Of a stretch of DNA of 64,000 nt, positions 12,396-25,600 are shown piece by piece. Made by a program: the position numbers and the translations under genes. Positions within the stretch are counted from its first letter, which is position 1, and every line of letters starts with the position of its first letter. The stretch spans positions 2,465,744-2,529,743 of the forward strand of contig NW_009799179.1 in the NCBI RefSeq assembly GCF_000213175.1, read 5' to 3'. This stretch comes from Neurospora tetrasperma FGSC 2508 (lineage: Eukaryota; Ascomycota; Sordariomycetes; Sordariales; Sordariaceae). Under the pieces are notes generated by a model that did not search any database, was not told the DNA's origin, and worked only from the letters and a program-made list of their open reading frames with translations.

Positions 12396-13605
12396 GCGGT
12401 CTGTCTACCTACCTAAGCAACGGTTCAATCGTTTTTTACACAAATGGATCGGTCTTTATGAGGGATTGATCCGAATCACTCGCTTCGCTACATGAAGTAG
12501 CAATTGCGCAATACCAACGCAGAGTGAAGGAGACAAGAAAGAAAAAAGGAGGACCAATCCATCTTCTCCTTCACGGTCAAGTCGCCAAAAAAGATCCTCT
12601 CCATTTCAAAAATCAGGGGTTGTTTTACCACACACAATCATAGAGGTACATAGAGGTACACATACACAACCATCACCATCAACATCCACGGCGTCATCCG
12701 CGATCAGATATCCCCCTTGTTTTTCGGCGTTTACTGCGAGGAGTCAAAACTTTGTTGGGTGTTGAAGCAGAAGAAGAAGCATGCATGATTTTATGGGTTT
12801 ATGTTTTTTTGTTTACTTGGTAATGTGTTTCAGTTGTTTACGGGATACTTGATGTTGGACGAGCCATGGGACTGAAGTTGATGTAGATTTCTTTGTTTTT
12901 TTCTTCGTTTTGTTTTAAGAGATTCCCCCAATATTTTATACCCTACACTGGTAGTCAATAATAGAAGAGAGCATACATCTACACTAGATTTTCCATACTT
13001 GCTGACTCCGAAATAAGGAATTGTACAGTGATTTTATGGCGTGCGAATAGAAAGGTGTAAGCGACGGGAGTTCCTTATCCAGGGGCATCCTTTGGCGCCT
13101 CCGAGCTTCCTCCCCGGGGGGAAGGGCCCTTCGGGTGCCCGGAGATGTACTGTGGTACATAACAGCGAGAAGGGAAAAGATCCACAGTTCGTCCTACATA
13201 CCTACCTACCTCTACTACCTGCACCACCACCTCCTAGTTCCCGCCGCTCACAATCACATCAACATGTTTACAAAACAAAACTACAAACGCCACTCCCTTC
13301 GAAGACGAACATGCCAAAAGCTATGTAGGTACCTTACGCTACGAACAAGTTCAAATGATTCGAGTGGTCGTGAAGCGCCTTAACACTTCCCAAGTTTTAC
13401 TTAAGACGGGTCTGGCTGGTCATCGCCGACTTCGGATGCACGACAACCACCCTTTTTAAGTCGGCTGGCTAGCGGACCAAAGTACCTACCTTATCTTACC
13501 AAGCGGGCTCCTAAATCACCTCCAGGTACAGTGAGTAAACTAGCGCCCAAGACAACCTACCTATCTACCTTAGTCACTGTAGCTCGCTCATACCAATCTA
13601 ACTGT
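12396..13605. other. Intergenic, 3' flank of the MFS gene
   Basis: No gene recognised. A purine-rich stretch (12520-12560) and the direct repeat CATAGAGGTACA CATAGAGGTACA near 12640 are visible. GGTAGG/CCTACC words cluster at 13200 and 13480-13570. Confidence 0.5.
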
Positions 13606-13608
13606 TAA

Positions 13609-14842
13609 GGGCGTGTTTGGCTATTCTGAAATTGGGCTCTGAAATGGATTCTCTGAAGTGGTTTTCAGAAGAACAGCACGAACCCTCCTGAACCGGAATT
13701 TGGCAGCAAATGCCAAGATTGTGAGCTCCACCCTGTTCCTGTTCAGAACAGCATTTCAGAGTCCCGTTTGGTGAAATCTGATTCTGAATTCTAGTATTCT
13801 ACCTTTTTAGGGTTAGGGTTAAAAAGAAAAGAAACTATCATCAATGTCTTTTATATATAACGATAATATATTATAACGATGCAATACTTGGCAGGTATAG
13901 TAGTTTGATTTTGTTGTTTTTTGTTGATGATGAGGGTAGTCACGTGGTGCTTGAAAGTGTGAAATCTGATTTCAGAATGTCACTTCAGTACCCGTGGGTG
14001 TGAGGTTGGCTTGTGTCAGGAAGGCTGGCCAAGCTACACCCACTCTCTTGTAGAGAGTGGGCCACTAAATGCTAGGATAGCACTTTAACATAGGACAAGC
14101 CAAATTGTATGGGAAAAAAGTAGAAAAAGTTGTAGTGCTACAACAAAAGAAATTTGAAAGATGTAACTTGAGTGAGAGCTTTGAGGAAGTATGAGTAAGA
14201 TTTTGGAAGCTTTTTAGGAAAATCCGATACCTTATAGTAGTGCTGTTTATAAAGAAGACGGAAACTTCACCAAAGAGGACAGGAACTTCATCATTTAGGA
14301 TGCATTGTCTAACATTGGAATGCTAAGAAAAAAGTATGGGTTTCAATGTCTACCAATTCATTTGCTTCGGAAAAATTTCGTAAAATTCTATTGTCTTTGT
14401 TGAACTATAAATGATTTCTTTTTATTTTCATCTCTGAAATTCCTTTGGTTGTAGTGTTGTCTCTTGCTACTAACTATTTAGACTAATACTTTTCTTAGCT
14501 TATCCTATGCAATTTGGCTGTCCTATATTAAAGTGCTGTCCCAGCATTTAGTGGCCCACTCTCTGCAAGAGAGTGGGTGTAGCTTGGCCAGCCTTCCTCA
14601 CAAGCCAGCCTCACACCCACGGGTAGCTTTCTCGATTTTGAATAGTTTAGAATCGATTATTCTGAATTTCAGAGTATGCACGCAATTTCATTGGTTGTTT
14701 TGATGAAGTGGAGCAACAAATTTCAGAATGGATTTTTGGGGGGGATTTCAGAGCTAAAAATTTCTGGGTGTTTCCAAACACGGCTCTGAAAAAACGGCTC
14801 TGAACACTTCAGAGCCCAATTTCAGAATAGCCAAACACGCCC
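13609..14842. mobile_element. MITE with 35-bp perfect terminal inverted repeats, TAA target duplication (PIF/Harbinger-like)
   Basis: The left end starts GGGCGTGTTTGGCTATTCTG and the right end is its exact reverse complement over 35 bp (to ...GGGCTCTGAA). The element is flanked on both sides by TAA (13606-13608 and 14843-14845). A 3-bp TAA/TTA duplication with GGG/GGC-starting ends is typical of PIF/Harbinger (Tourist-type) elements. There is no transposase frame, so the copy is non-autonomous. Without the insert described in the next entry the element is about 600 bp. Sub-terminal GGCTCTGAA and CTGAAGTG words recur near both ends, as transposase-binding sites often do. The perfect ends suggest a fairly recent insertion. 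Confidence 0.88.
13991..14623. mobile_element. TA-flanked inverted-repeat MITE nested inside the larger MITE
   Basis: The 633-bp insert starts CCCGTGGGTGTGAGG and ends in the reverse complement, with TA on both sides (13989-13990 and 14624-14625), as expected for a Tc1/mariner/pogo-type insertion. The inverted ends extend imperfectly to about 120 bp, and the differences are mostly C/T or G/A. Each end also contains its own 10-bp-stem hairpin, CCCACTCTCT-TGY-AGAGAGTGGG. The middle (about 14110-14500) is AT-richer and has no transposase. It interrupts the outer element, so it inserted later. Confidence 0.85.
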
Positions 14843-14845
14843 TAA

Positions 14846-15961
14846 CAAGAATCGATTGCCTCTAACCTCCACCTCGGCCGCGTTTCGCACGAAAACTAAC
14901 CCACCAGACCCGCTAGACCCGCTAGACCCACCAGACCCCACGAACCCTCCCAGGGACCTAGCCATCCTTCTGTCGCTCAAGGGCGATTTATACCGCGAGA
15001 CTCAGACGAGTAGTAGTGTGTACATACGATATCTCTCACGAGCGAGAGCCCTAGGCTCTTACGATTTCGCGCAGAGCCATACGTTCGTTATCCTCGTTAG
15101 CCGAACATCCCGTCCCGTCGTCATGTCAAAGACCAGACCGCACCGACGACATTGGCTTCGGATCGTATGTCCTAGGCTGACCGTTGGCCTGACCCCTTTT
15201 AATTCCAAATAACTTCAAGTGGGCACATGGAACTAATGTCCTTTCCTTGTATTAACTAGCAAGAAGTTCTACATTGCACCACTGCGCGACGTTGCGGTAC
15301 AGGATTATCGTGCCAGACAAGCACATTAGTACACTTCGCGATGTACGTATAGTACACTGCAGTATACGCGCGGCCGCGGCGCGAACAGGAGTAGTCACCT
15401 AGGCAGGTACCCCCACTGAACTGTTTGATGACGTATGGCCAAGATATCTGGGTGTGTCCCGCTCGTTTAAGGGGCCGGGAACTTCAACGTCGATGTATCT
15501 GTACAACGTCCAGCAGTTTCTGTGGCCAAGACATTCTAAAATGCGGCGAAGGAATTTCCTTTGAGACAGAACACAGATCAGAGTCGCGGTCACTTACCCG
15601 AGACAACTTGAACGGTCGTAAGTAGGTTTGAATGATAACAACTTTTGTTGTCAAATCTCTATATGACGCGACCCTCTCAACAACTCGAGCGTCTACACTA
15701 ACCTAATATAACATGCAATACATGCTGACTGGACACCGTGAGAACCAAAACTCCGTAATATCATGCTTTCAAAGCTGTGCCACACAGCGGCTATGTGGTT
15801 CATGCAAAGTACGCAAACCATCAAACACGGGACAATGCAACCTCCCTTTTGCGCACCCAGACACCTCGTTCTCTGTTTCTGTTCTTCTCGTCTTCGTTTC
15901 GTTTCGGTTATTTCTACTTCCGTCATCTTGATGCTCACCAGCCTCAGCCGCAGCCAAGGCA
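14846..15961. other. Intergenic between MITE and MATE gene
   Basis: No gene recognised. A small tandem of CCAGACCCGCTAGACCCGCTAGACCC type lies at 14905-14940. The right end is the 3' flank of the minus-strand MATE gene (stop at 15962). Confidence 0.5.
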
Positions 15962-18192
15962 TTACTTAGACTCCCTACGCTGACTTTGATGACAAGCTTC
16001 ATCAGACCTCAGCCGGTTTTCGGCTTCTTGAACGGCGTGCTCCCAATCGGCCTGGTGGAGATACCAGAGCTCAACTGTGGATACCCTAGACAAGCACAAA
16101 CCTAACGTCAGCATGCGTTTCGGCCCTAATGCACTGCAAATCATCCGCTAAAAGATAACCACTGGGAAGAAATGGGTCACCACTTACACAGCCAGACCAA
16201 TTGCAACTCCAAACCAGAGTCCTTGCAGTTGCCATCCCAGAGCCCATCCAGTCGAGAACGAAATGGGCAGGGCAATCAGGTAGTACGAGAAGAGATTGGT
16301 GAAACCGCCAATTCCTTGTCTGCCAATGCCTCTGAGCAGACCGTGGGATATGGCCGCCAGAGCATCTACCAATTGCAACACTGCGCAGATTGGTAGAACC
16401 TTGGACACGATAGCAGCCACTTCTTCATCCTTGGTGAAAAGATACGGAATCTTGAACCTCAAACTGCTGAGTAGTGTCATGTTGAACAGACCAACAACAA
16501 TACCGCAGCACAGTGCCTGGACAGTTTGTGCAAGTCAGCGTTTTTGCGTACCAAACCGTTAATTTGACCTTAAGAATTCGGAACATACCACTTTGGCACT
16601 GGTACGCGCAGCGTCACTCAGTTTGGCGCCAATGAGGTTAGCCACACGCGTGGACGCAGCAATAGAGAGTGGGAAAGGAATATTGAACGTCGTCGATGTG
16701 ACCGTGACGAGGACGCTCTGCGCAGCCAGATGGGCACTGCCGAATTGACTGGCGGCAAGTGTGAGAACTTCAAAAGCAAAGTATTGAGCTTCAACCATAA
16801 TCATGCCAGGCAAAGCCAGTCGGATCATAGGACCTAGTTTGGATATCAGCAAGTTGTCTTCTGCGCACATCAGATGAGTGTTTACTTACCCCAGTTACTG
16901 AACGCATGTCGACTCAGTCCGTTCCAACACTCCATACCCTGGATGAAGCAGACATAGAGGAAGAGAAGGAACGGCAAAAGGTTCTGCGTAAAAACGACAG
17001 CGCTTGCGGCACCCGTGAATCCCCATCCCATTCTCCAAACGAAAAACCAGTTGGCCAGCACGTTCAGTGGTGCACCAATAAGCAGAACGAATGTGGTGGC
17101 GTGGAAGAGACCTTGGGCTTGGACGAAACGCTTGCCGCTCTCAAACGCCGCCACTCCGGGAGTTCCAAGAATGAGGACTCGAAGATACATGCCGGCCAGT
17201 GCTGCGGTATCCGGATCGGGGATAATGCGGTTCAACACGCCACCCGAGAACCACCACAGCGTTGCAATGGGCAGGAGCAGGAGCCACAAAAGATAAGTCA
17301 TTCTCTGTAGCTGAAGACCGACCAGCTTCTTGTGACCAGAACCAAATGCCTGGGCGCAGAGCGTATCCAAGCATGTCGAAAGCCCCTGAACTGGAGCGTA
17401 ACATGTGATGTTGGCCGTCATGGTAGCAAGACTGACTGCTCCGAGCTCCAAGCGCCCAATTCGTCCGACTGTAAAGACACTGGTCACGGTGACCGAGTAG
17501 TGCAGCAGGAAAGTCACAATCAGTGATCGCGAGTACTTGGTAATTGTCTGGGCCTCACGTTGCCAGGTTGTCTTGAGCATGTTCTGAGCAACAGCTCGTT
17601 CCCACTGATTGATCTCCTCGCTGATGGTTGGCGATGGCGGCAAAGGATACTCCTGAAGAAGCGGTGTCTCCTCGAAGGCCTTGTCTGAGACAGGGACCTT
17701 GGTGCTAAACAGACGACGGTACAATTTTTTCCATAGAGGATCGTCGGGTGACCGAGGATGCTTGGGTGGGAGCAGATGGTTATCGCGAAGAAGACTGCGT
17801 TCTGCGGCGCGCGATTCGACAACATCGGTCTCGCAAACAATCGGACTACCTTGCATTTCGCTGGCGATGATGGGTCTGAGGGTGCCATAAGCGACACCAC
17901 CAGGCCGTGAGACGAGATGACCAACGGGTAGAGACCCGACGTCGATAGGCGGTTCGACATCTTCCTCATTATCGGAGCGGCATTCCTCGTCTCGTTCATG
18001 TTGCTCGTCATCCTCCAACTCTGCTAAATCCCTGGCGAGGATCTCTTGGGCGATTGGTGCGGTGGACAGGTACGAGGTTCCGAGAAGGGATACTGTGTCG
18101 AAGATGGTTTCATGGAAGTCCCGAGACTCCCTACGTGCGGCAGACCCCCTACGTCGCCCGGACGACTGAATGGGTATAGGTGGTGAGGCCAT
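15962..18192 (-). CDS. MATE-family multidrug/toxin efflux transporter
   Basis: Four exons (18192-16890, 16833-16589, 16516-16188, 16085-15962) with introns of 56, 72 and 102 nt, all GT-AG and in frame, give 666 aa. Residues 1 to about 220 form a hydrophilic, acidic, Ser/Pro-rich cytoplasmic tail. The membrane domain follows with two MatE repeats: the first from ETRTITKYSR-like SLIVTFLLHYSVTVTSVFTV through GLSTCLDTLCAQAFGSG, the second from PMIRLALPGMIMVEAQYFAF through SIAASTRVANLIGA. These are the characteristic MATE segments. The last exon encodes a short amphipathic tail (DWEHAVQEAENR). Fungal MATE proteins such as yeast Erc1 are vacuolar or plasma-membrane cation/drug antiporters. The substrate is unknown here. 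The N-terminal extension is longer than in bacterial members (450-500 aa in total) but common in fungi. Confidence 0.93.
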
Positions 18193-21100
18193 GATGAATG
18201 GTACTAGAAATCCAAGAACAGTCGTAAGCTATGGTCCCTAGACCTCGTGATGGCATCCGGGGCTTCAGAACGGTGGGCAAGAAAGCCTATGTGCAGTTCT
18301 TTGGGGTGTTTGTGGAGGACAGGTGGGTAGGGAAAGGATCATGATCGTCGGGACGTAGAACTAACCTCTGCAGCAAGTGGTGAAGATGACGGAAACACTC
18401 GACGGAATAAGAATGACTTGACGGAAAGAGGTCAATGACCTTGAAATGGCGAGGGGCAAGTTTTATACACCGTCTGCACAAGGCAGATGAAGGGATGGAG
18501 GGGCAGATCAGATAAAGCACTTTTGGAGCAAACAGGCTGGCCAAGCATGAAGTCAAGCCAACCTACTGCGCGAACAGAAAGTGGCGACTCCGAGTGGTCT
18601 CCGTCGTCACTGCACCGCACTCCGGACTCCGATCAGCAAGCTGGCCCAAATTGGCAGGAGAAGGTACTTGGTGTACTGTAGAAAACTGAACACCGTCAAT
18701 TGTCTACACTACGTACCTCTTTCCCCCATCCATTGCACCATATCAGCATCTCAGCATCCTACATCTGCAGTGCGCTCTCAGGAATCTGTGCACTGGAATC
18801 CATCGACGAGGGTGGGAAGCGATCGGGAGTACCACATTGCGCAGCATCGTCCACCGGCAGGTAATCACCGTGATCTCGGGTCTCTGCCGCGGCCAGTTCC
18901 CTCAATGAAACCGTTGAGATGTAGAATGAACAGCGTAATGTGTCACGTCGGAAACGTGTTTCCACCTGCGATTTGCGACGGGAAGCCAGGCTCTGACAGG
19001 TTCAGTTGGTAGGTACCTTATCCTCGAGACAGATGGGCTTTCGAAACTCCGGACACCGTCACCGGCGGCTACCTTTGTCTTTGGAAGGGGGGCAAGTCCA
19101 CAACGGCCAACCGCTAGCCGGCCCACCGTGGTCTGTCTCTGCCGTGACTGCCTTGCAACACATGTGAAGGCGGATAAAGAAATATGTGCGGTTTCCAGCA
19201 TTCAGACGGAGTGGGAGGTGACGCCTGCCCGGACTCTCGTCCAATGACAGGCGACAGGTGCGAGGTTCTTGATGACGCTTGAGGCTGTGGTGAGGGGGGG
19301 CATGACGGTGTTGTGCAGCCCGTATAATATGGATGGTGGTGGTAGCCGTCACAGAAAGGACCAAGGCCGAAATACCTACAACCAGGATTGAAAAAGGAGG
19401 ATGTCGCGCGAAAATGATAATGGTGTCGAAAGCGAATTCCAGTTCTTCAGTGGCTGCGACTGCCTCTTGAGACGAGACTGTAGAAGGTTGTAGCCGACCC
19501 CAGCAAATATGGACACTACAGGTGGAAGTAACTTGTACCTACTGTAATTTTCAGTCCTTCTTGCCTTTCAGTTGTCGTTGTTGTCGCTTTCTTTCGACTC
19601 GGGCCATTTCCGAGCAAGGTTTCCTTGGAATCCCACTCCCAATACTAAGTACCTATGAATCGATGTGACGGACAGGCTCCTTGGCTCCATGCTTCTGCAG
19701 TGGTTTGAGACTGGGGGCCAATGTACGCCGTCTTGGAAATCGCCTCCATTGCCGATCATCTCATAACTTGGGGTTTCACAGAACTACCGCTCCATTATAA
19801 GGCGAGCGAATCATGGACAATATCTGGCTCATGAGAAAACGCAACCAGCCCGTTGGTGATGCAAGGAGGCTCAAGGCTCAAAATCCGTCGACAGAATGGA
19901 AGAAAGCCGGTAACCCGTGGCAAGGGCTTACCATCATCTTTGACCGTCAGGTGGTGGCATGCTAAAATGCACATCATCATCCGTCGCCCTCGGTCTGTTC
20001 AGTCTTCCATCACGGCGATACACAATGCCCACAAGTCCTTCACCGATTGTCACACAATGGCTGGCCACCTGCAACGGTTGGAGAACCCTGCCGGCCCTGC
20101 CAATGAACTGGCATCCGATGCAGTGCGGATAAGTCGACTAGAGGTAGGTGAAAGGAGTTCACGGTGTGACGGTGCAATATTCGATCCGAGGGCTTAGAAT
20201 ACCGTGGCTTCTGCACAGTGGGTGAGCGCCCATTCCTCCGACTCTGATGCCGTTGGTGGGGGCGCAAGGGCGCAATTACAGTGGAAGCTACCCCTCACGA
20301 GCCCTTGGTCTCGACAAACGGAGCTGTCTACCCGCCTGTGGCACCGATTGTTCAATGACAGTGACGAAACAGTCAGTCTGAAAATGGCGCATGTTTCACA
20401 CAAGAGATAAGGATTCTTCTTTTTCTTTTTATCTTGAGTCAAAGCCGGCAGGGCGATGCTCAATAGGCGGGTGTTCCAAACCTGGACATGGTTATGTCTC
20501 TGGACAAAAAAAGAAACCACCAAGATCCCCTGACCTTCTGGGTTTTGCGCATGCCGTAGTGCGGCTGCATTCCACCTTGCTGCCATCACTGCAAGCTGAA
20601 TGCACGATCACCGAGAAGGAAGGTTTCAGTATCGAATTCAGATCTCTCCTACCTTACAGGCAGTTACTGGACTGAATGGCGAGTTTCTGCAGGAAGCTTG
20701 GACCACGGACTCTTATCACGACGTCGCTTCCACTGAGGCACGTGGTCGACGCCAATGAGCTGCGCCTCTGCTCTTCATTGAGCAGTCTACTCGTCGGAGG
20801 AGATCGATCAACATGGTAACCACGATGAACACGAGGGTAGAGTCGATCCCTTGCGGGGAATACTTGTCGGAATATACCTCTACGCACCATTTCAACCCAA
20901 GGAGCGCGGGATGCCCACTCGCTTGACACTGACCACCATCAAGCTTCACTTTTCGCCATGACTTGGATGCCATGAACTATTTCTACAACTACACCATCAT
21001 CTCTACGCTCATTGGCCTCGAGAGTTGCGGTGTGAAAGCCACATCGCATGCCCAGCCGATACATGGCCTTTTGCAGTTGCCAATCTGGGTATCCCGTCGC

Positions 21101-21912
21101 TACAAATTGTCGGTACTCAAAAGATTGTCAACTTTCGGTGGTGTGCACGACCCCATCCTAAATCAAACCCATCCCGCCCCAGTTATGCAGCATAACGAGG
21201 ATTTAAAGACACTCCGCATTCTTTCTGCTACACTATTATCAAAATAGGCTTTATGATTGTAACCTAAATTACACATGTGTAGCATCTTCACTTCAGTTTC
21301 TGATTGTAGTAGACCCGACTGCTCCGTGGCTCCAACATTGAGTGACATGGAGGCCTCCGTTAGGGTCACCATCTTAGCCTCTGACAGTTCCATCACTCCC
21401 AAGTGGGTCTTCATCGAGGAAAGCAAGACGAACAAGTTGTACTCTTTTCAAGAAGTCCAGTATCTTCACCCGCCTATCTTTCTGTCAGAGCAACTTTACC
21501 TTTTCGTCTGAGTTCTTCTCTGTCATCAGGGAAAGACTTGCGATCACAACTGTGTGAGCAGAGACAACCCAGACTCACGCAACATATGAAGGCCATCCAC
21601 CTGACAGCTTCACACAGTCGAGGACAAGCACACAATGCACCCCAGAAACATACAGCTTTGTCTCAGTCTTGAACCATTGTTCCTTGACTACTCAACCCAA
21701 GCAAAAGTTCTTTTTACTTTTTGAGAAAGCACCTTTTTGACCAGCCTCCCTGCAATCTACCACGCCACCCCCCCTATCGTGACAAGAAATCTAAATGGCC
21801 ATGAAAAAGAAAGCCGTGCTGTCGAGCACCGGCAGACGAAGCCTCCTCAAGACAAAGCCGAAACATTAGATGTGACTCGTGACAATCAGTCCCGACTACC
21901 TAACCAACCATC
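18193..21912. other. Long intergenic region, no gene recognised
   Basis: About 3.7 kb. The left part is the 5' flank of the MATE gene. The open frames present are short, overlap on both strands and lack domain features. A GGTAGGTACC word is seen at 19010. The right end (about 21700-21912) is the 3' flank of the DUF4360 gene. Confidence 0.5.
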
Positions 21913-22622
21913 TCAGCACCTCCTCCACTCAAAGTCCCAGGTCTCGCTAGTCGCCTCAAAGTACGACTTTTCGTTGCGCAGAGCACCACGGAAGTTGATG
22001 TTCAGAATCCCAAACCCGTCATTCGAGGACGTGGTGCACGACGACCAGGCCTTGTCGGTGAAGTGGTTCTGGAGGGTCACTGCCTTGTCGATTCTAGACG
22101 AGCCGTCGTTGGAGAGTTGTCCCTTGCTGGTGGCCTGTTTTTTTTTGTTTCCCCCGTGCCATCTATCAGTCTCGTTTTCTTCCTTACAATTATTTGCTCA
22201 TTCTCGAACAACAACAACAACAAGAACAACAACTGAAATCAAAGACTTACAGAATCATCCGCACTAGAGCTAAAGTAAACAGTCGAAAAGTAATCCAGCG
22301 TCGCGCCCGGGTCCAGCGTCACGTGGCCATCCACGAACGTGTCCTTGACGGAAACCTGCCAGCCGGCCGACACGCCCTGGGCCTGCACGTGCACCTGGCA
22401 GTTGGCTGTCCGGTTCACCGTGTTAGGGTACTCGATGGCGAAGTGGTTGAAGGTGAGGGTCGGGTCGTCCAGGCTGCCACTGAACCGGGCCTGCGTCTGT
22501 GGGCATCCGCTGCCTGAGTAGCTGATGGAGTTGATGCGCGGGGTCCCTGCTGGGGACTCGGCGAGGGCGATGGTGGTGAGGAAGAGGAGGGTGCTGGTGA
22601 GTGTACTGGTGATGGTACCCAT
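21913..22622 (-). CDS. Secreted DUF4360-family protein
   Basis: Two exons (22622-22251 and 22134-21913) separated by a 116-nt GTAAGT...CAG intron give 197 aa. The start at 22622 was chosen over an upstream in-frame codon because it begins a clean signal peptide (MGTITSTLTSTLLFLTTIALA) with cleavage near residue 21. The mature protein begins with the family's SYSGSGCPQ segment, followed by NHFAIEYPNTVNRTANCQV and GWQVSVKDTFVDGHVTL, and ends in GILNINFRGAL and DFEWRRC. Four conserved Cys (GCPQ, NCQ, SSC, RRC) fit two disulfides. DUF4360 proteins are small secreted beta-rich proteins of fungi and streptomycetes with no established activity. They are often listed among candidate secreted effectors, but that is general and not shown here. 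Confidence 0.9.
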
Positions 22623-25600
22623 TTTGAGTGTTGTGTATTGTTGCAAGTAACGATGATGATGATAGATGACAGTGAGCAAAAAGAGGGAAGTCGGCAACTG
22701 AACAACAGGGTTTCTCATGTCCTTCTTATAGAGACTGCTAACGTGGTGCGACTTGGCTTATACCTCTCACCATCCCTCTCCTTCCCAGATACTGAACACC
22801 TGCAAAAAGGGTCTAGATCAACCATCGGTATAACGGACGGAACGTGGTAGACCTTGTTCGCCACATAAAGGACGTAGGTCAAATTAAATGCAATGCATCT
22901 GAGGTAAATGGAAGGTTATGTTTGATTCGCCTGCCGGTGTCATTAAATTGCTAGATGGGCCCTGTTGGTAGCAGTGCCACTCATTCATGTTCCGGGAACC
23001 GAGGGGACCTTACCACATCAGACCCAAAGAAACCAAGAGGCGAAAAGAGGGAGAGAGAAAGAGAGAGAACCAAGATGTGTTGAACCAGACTTTGGATACG
23101 GACCTTCTAGGCCCTATTTATCCATATTGGGGCTACCCGCGAATTCGGGCCACCGGCACTGGGATTGGACCAACGGTTCAATTACCACATGTAGTCCCCC
23201 AAGTCCCATATATTAACCACAGGTTAACCCAAGTCGCCCTATGTGCCGGGAAGGTTACCTCTACCTCTACCAAAAATAGGTAGCTGTGCCGTGCCCTGCA
23301 CTGAACTGTCGAATGTGATTCCGTTATTTTCACTGGTTGAGTTCGACGTTGAGGTAGTAGACTGGAAGATACCTAGGTGAACTGCAACTCTAATGTCCAT
23401 GTCCCGAAAGTTCGTTTAGGTACCTCTACTACCTTAATCGATGTAGGTTTGGTAGGTACCAAGGTAAGGTTCTATAAAGTAACGGTAGAGATGCAACTGA
23501 ATGTTTGGGATAGTCGACCACCTATTGGATTTGGGGTTCGCTTCTTTTCTTGGCTTCCAGGCTTGGGGTGACTATACTGTTGCGATTGAACGGTTCGACC
23601 AACCAACTAGGATATGTATCTTAGTAGGTAGGTCCCTTACCGGACGGGGGTGCATTATACCGCGAAATGGTTTTGTTCATTGGGGAATGGACTAAGTAAA
23701 TAGGAGGCAAGGGTTCCGTGACTGATATCAAGCTCTAGAGATAGGTGTAGAGGTACTATGCAACCAGACTACTGACGGCAAAGAGGGTCGAACTATTTAG
23801 GTCCCAAGTGCTAAATAACTAAAGACGCCGAATTTGTAAAGTTCTTTCACGGGAGTTGTGTGGTAAGTAGGTAGGTAAGGTACCTACTTGGGATGAAAGA
23901 ACTCTCATTCATAGCAAAGACAACCTATATTCCACGGCACAAAACCCAGCTATGAATCTTGGAAAATTCACGCTTTTGCAGCTGCCACAAGACTGTGTGA
24001 ATCTCTGTAGTCGTAGGAGCATAGCATCCAAGCACAATGACATTTCACTCAGCCAAAGGGTAGGGCTAGAGGTAATCATCACCATGAAGTAAAAGGGCGA
24101 TAAGAACTCGCATTGTTGAAACGCAGGTTGTTCGAAGGAAACCTATTTGTGCAGTGGCAAAAAGTTTGAACCCCCAAATGGATTTTCAGGGTCCAGTCGG
24201 ACGGACGGACGGCCGGACTAAATAAACAACCCAGGCAATAACAAGGTCCCGAGACTACCTTACTTCCAGTCAAGACGGGAGTCTATCAGTGACTGGAACA
24301 CGCAAAATCGCTGGGCCGTTATTGTGCTGCAGGAAATTCAATATGCAGGACCAAAGACGTTAGAACCCAAGGGGTCCAATCCTATGGTGCCATGCGTGAT
24401 GAAGTCGGGTGGTAGTGCAATATCCGGCTTGTGGCATGCCGCTCTAGAATCTCTCCAACTCGATTCTGGGGTCACAGTGCCGTTCACGTCCAAGACAACG
24501 ACTACCTAAAGGTACTTTTTCCCTCAACCTTCTCGGCTGAGCATCATGCGAGATCACATGCGCTGAAAGAAAATCCAGGGTTCAATGATACATGTGTCTG
24601 CATTGAATGTGACGAAAGCTCATCCCGTCCTGGCCCGGACCTTGCCCGTAGTCCGTGAACCTCCCGCGCTTTTGTGACGCGTTAAATCGTGACGACTTGG
24701 GATCTGGAGCGGTTCTCGATCCACTGCATCTGTCCCGGATGGCGGGACCATAAGGGAGGTCGCTTCGGTACCTAGGTAGGTAAGCAGTGCCACGACGGAA
24801 CTAATCCCCGTTCTCGTCCCTGCGGTGGTGGTCGAGGTTGTATCGTACCCGCCTGACGTTGACGTCGGATAGGTACCTAGACAAGAAAGGTTCGTCCCTG
24901 GAACTGCCAGTGACGGAAGGAGAATTGTGACGCTTCAGTTGGGGCTACCCAGTATCGCATTGTTTACTGTTCGTCGGCCACCAATCCATTCAAACGCGGA
25001 TGCCGGGAACTGCGGCATGTAGTGCAATGCTGAAGGTGAGTGCAGCAGGCCGGGGCCTATGATGCAGTCGGTAGTGCTTCAAGCGGCCAGGTTATGATGT
25101 TCTGTCATGCTCAGCTCGACAACCAGTGCATGCAGTGCTGTGCAGTGCGGAAAGCGTCATTGAGCGAACGAGTGCTCTACTGAGACTGCAGTACACTCAA
25201 GAGCTGCACTCACCCGGAACAGCTAAAAGACCAAAGCGTTCAGTTGGTCAAGCTGAGCTGTTCTTGATGGAACGAGTTGCCAAGCCCGCCGCGCACAAAT
25301 GATGGAAGGAAGGCACCTCCCGTCCTAGCCCATCGCGCCCAGTTCGCCAAACCAAGTGACTGGAAGCCGTCGGTGCTGGACATCTGCCCGTACTCATCAA
25401 GCCCGGGGTCGGGATTTACGCACGCAGTCCTAACATGTTGGAATTCAGAGAGCGTTTTTAGGTTGTAAGTGTATATCTAGAGGTAGCCTTGGCGAGTTGT
25501 ACTCTTTAGAGGTACTTACTATCAGTAGGTGACGAACGCACGGGACTAAAGACGGGAAGAGCCGACAGAGCTTCTAGAGTTGGCGTGAGCGAGAAATAAT

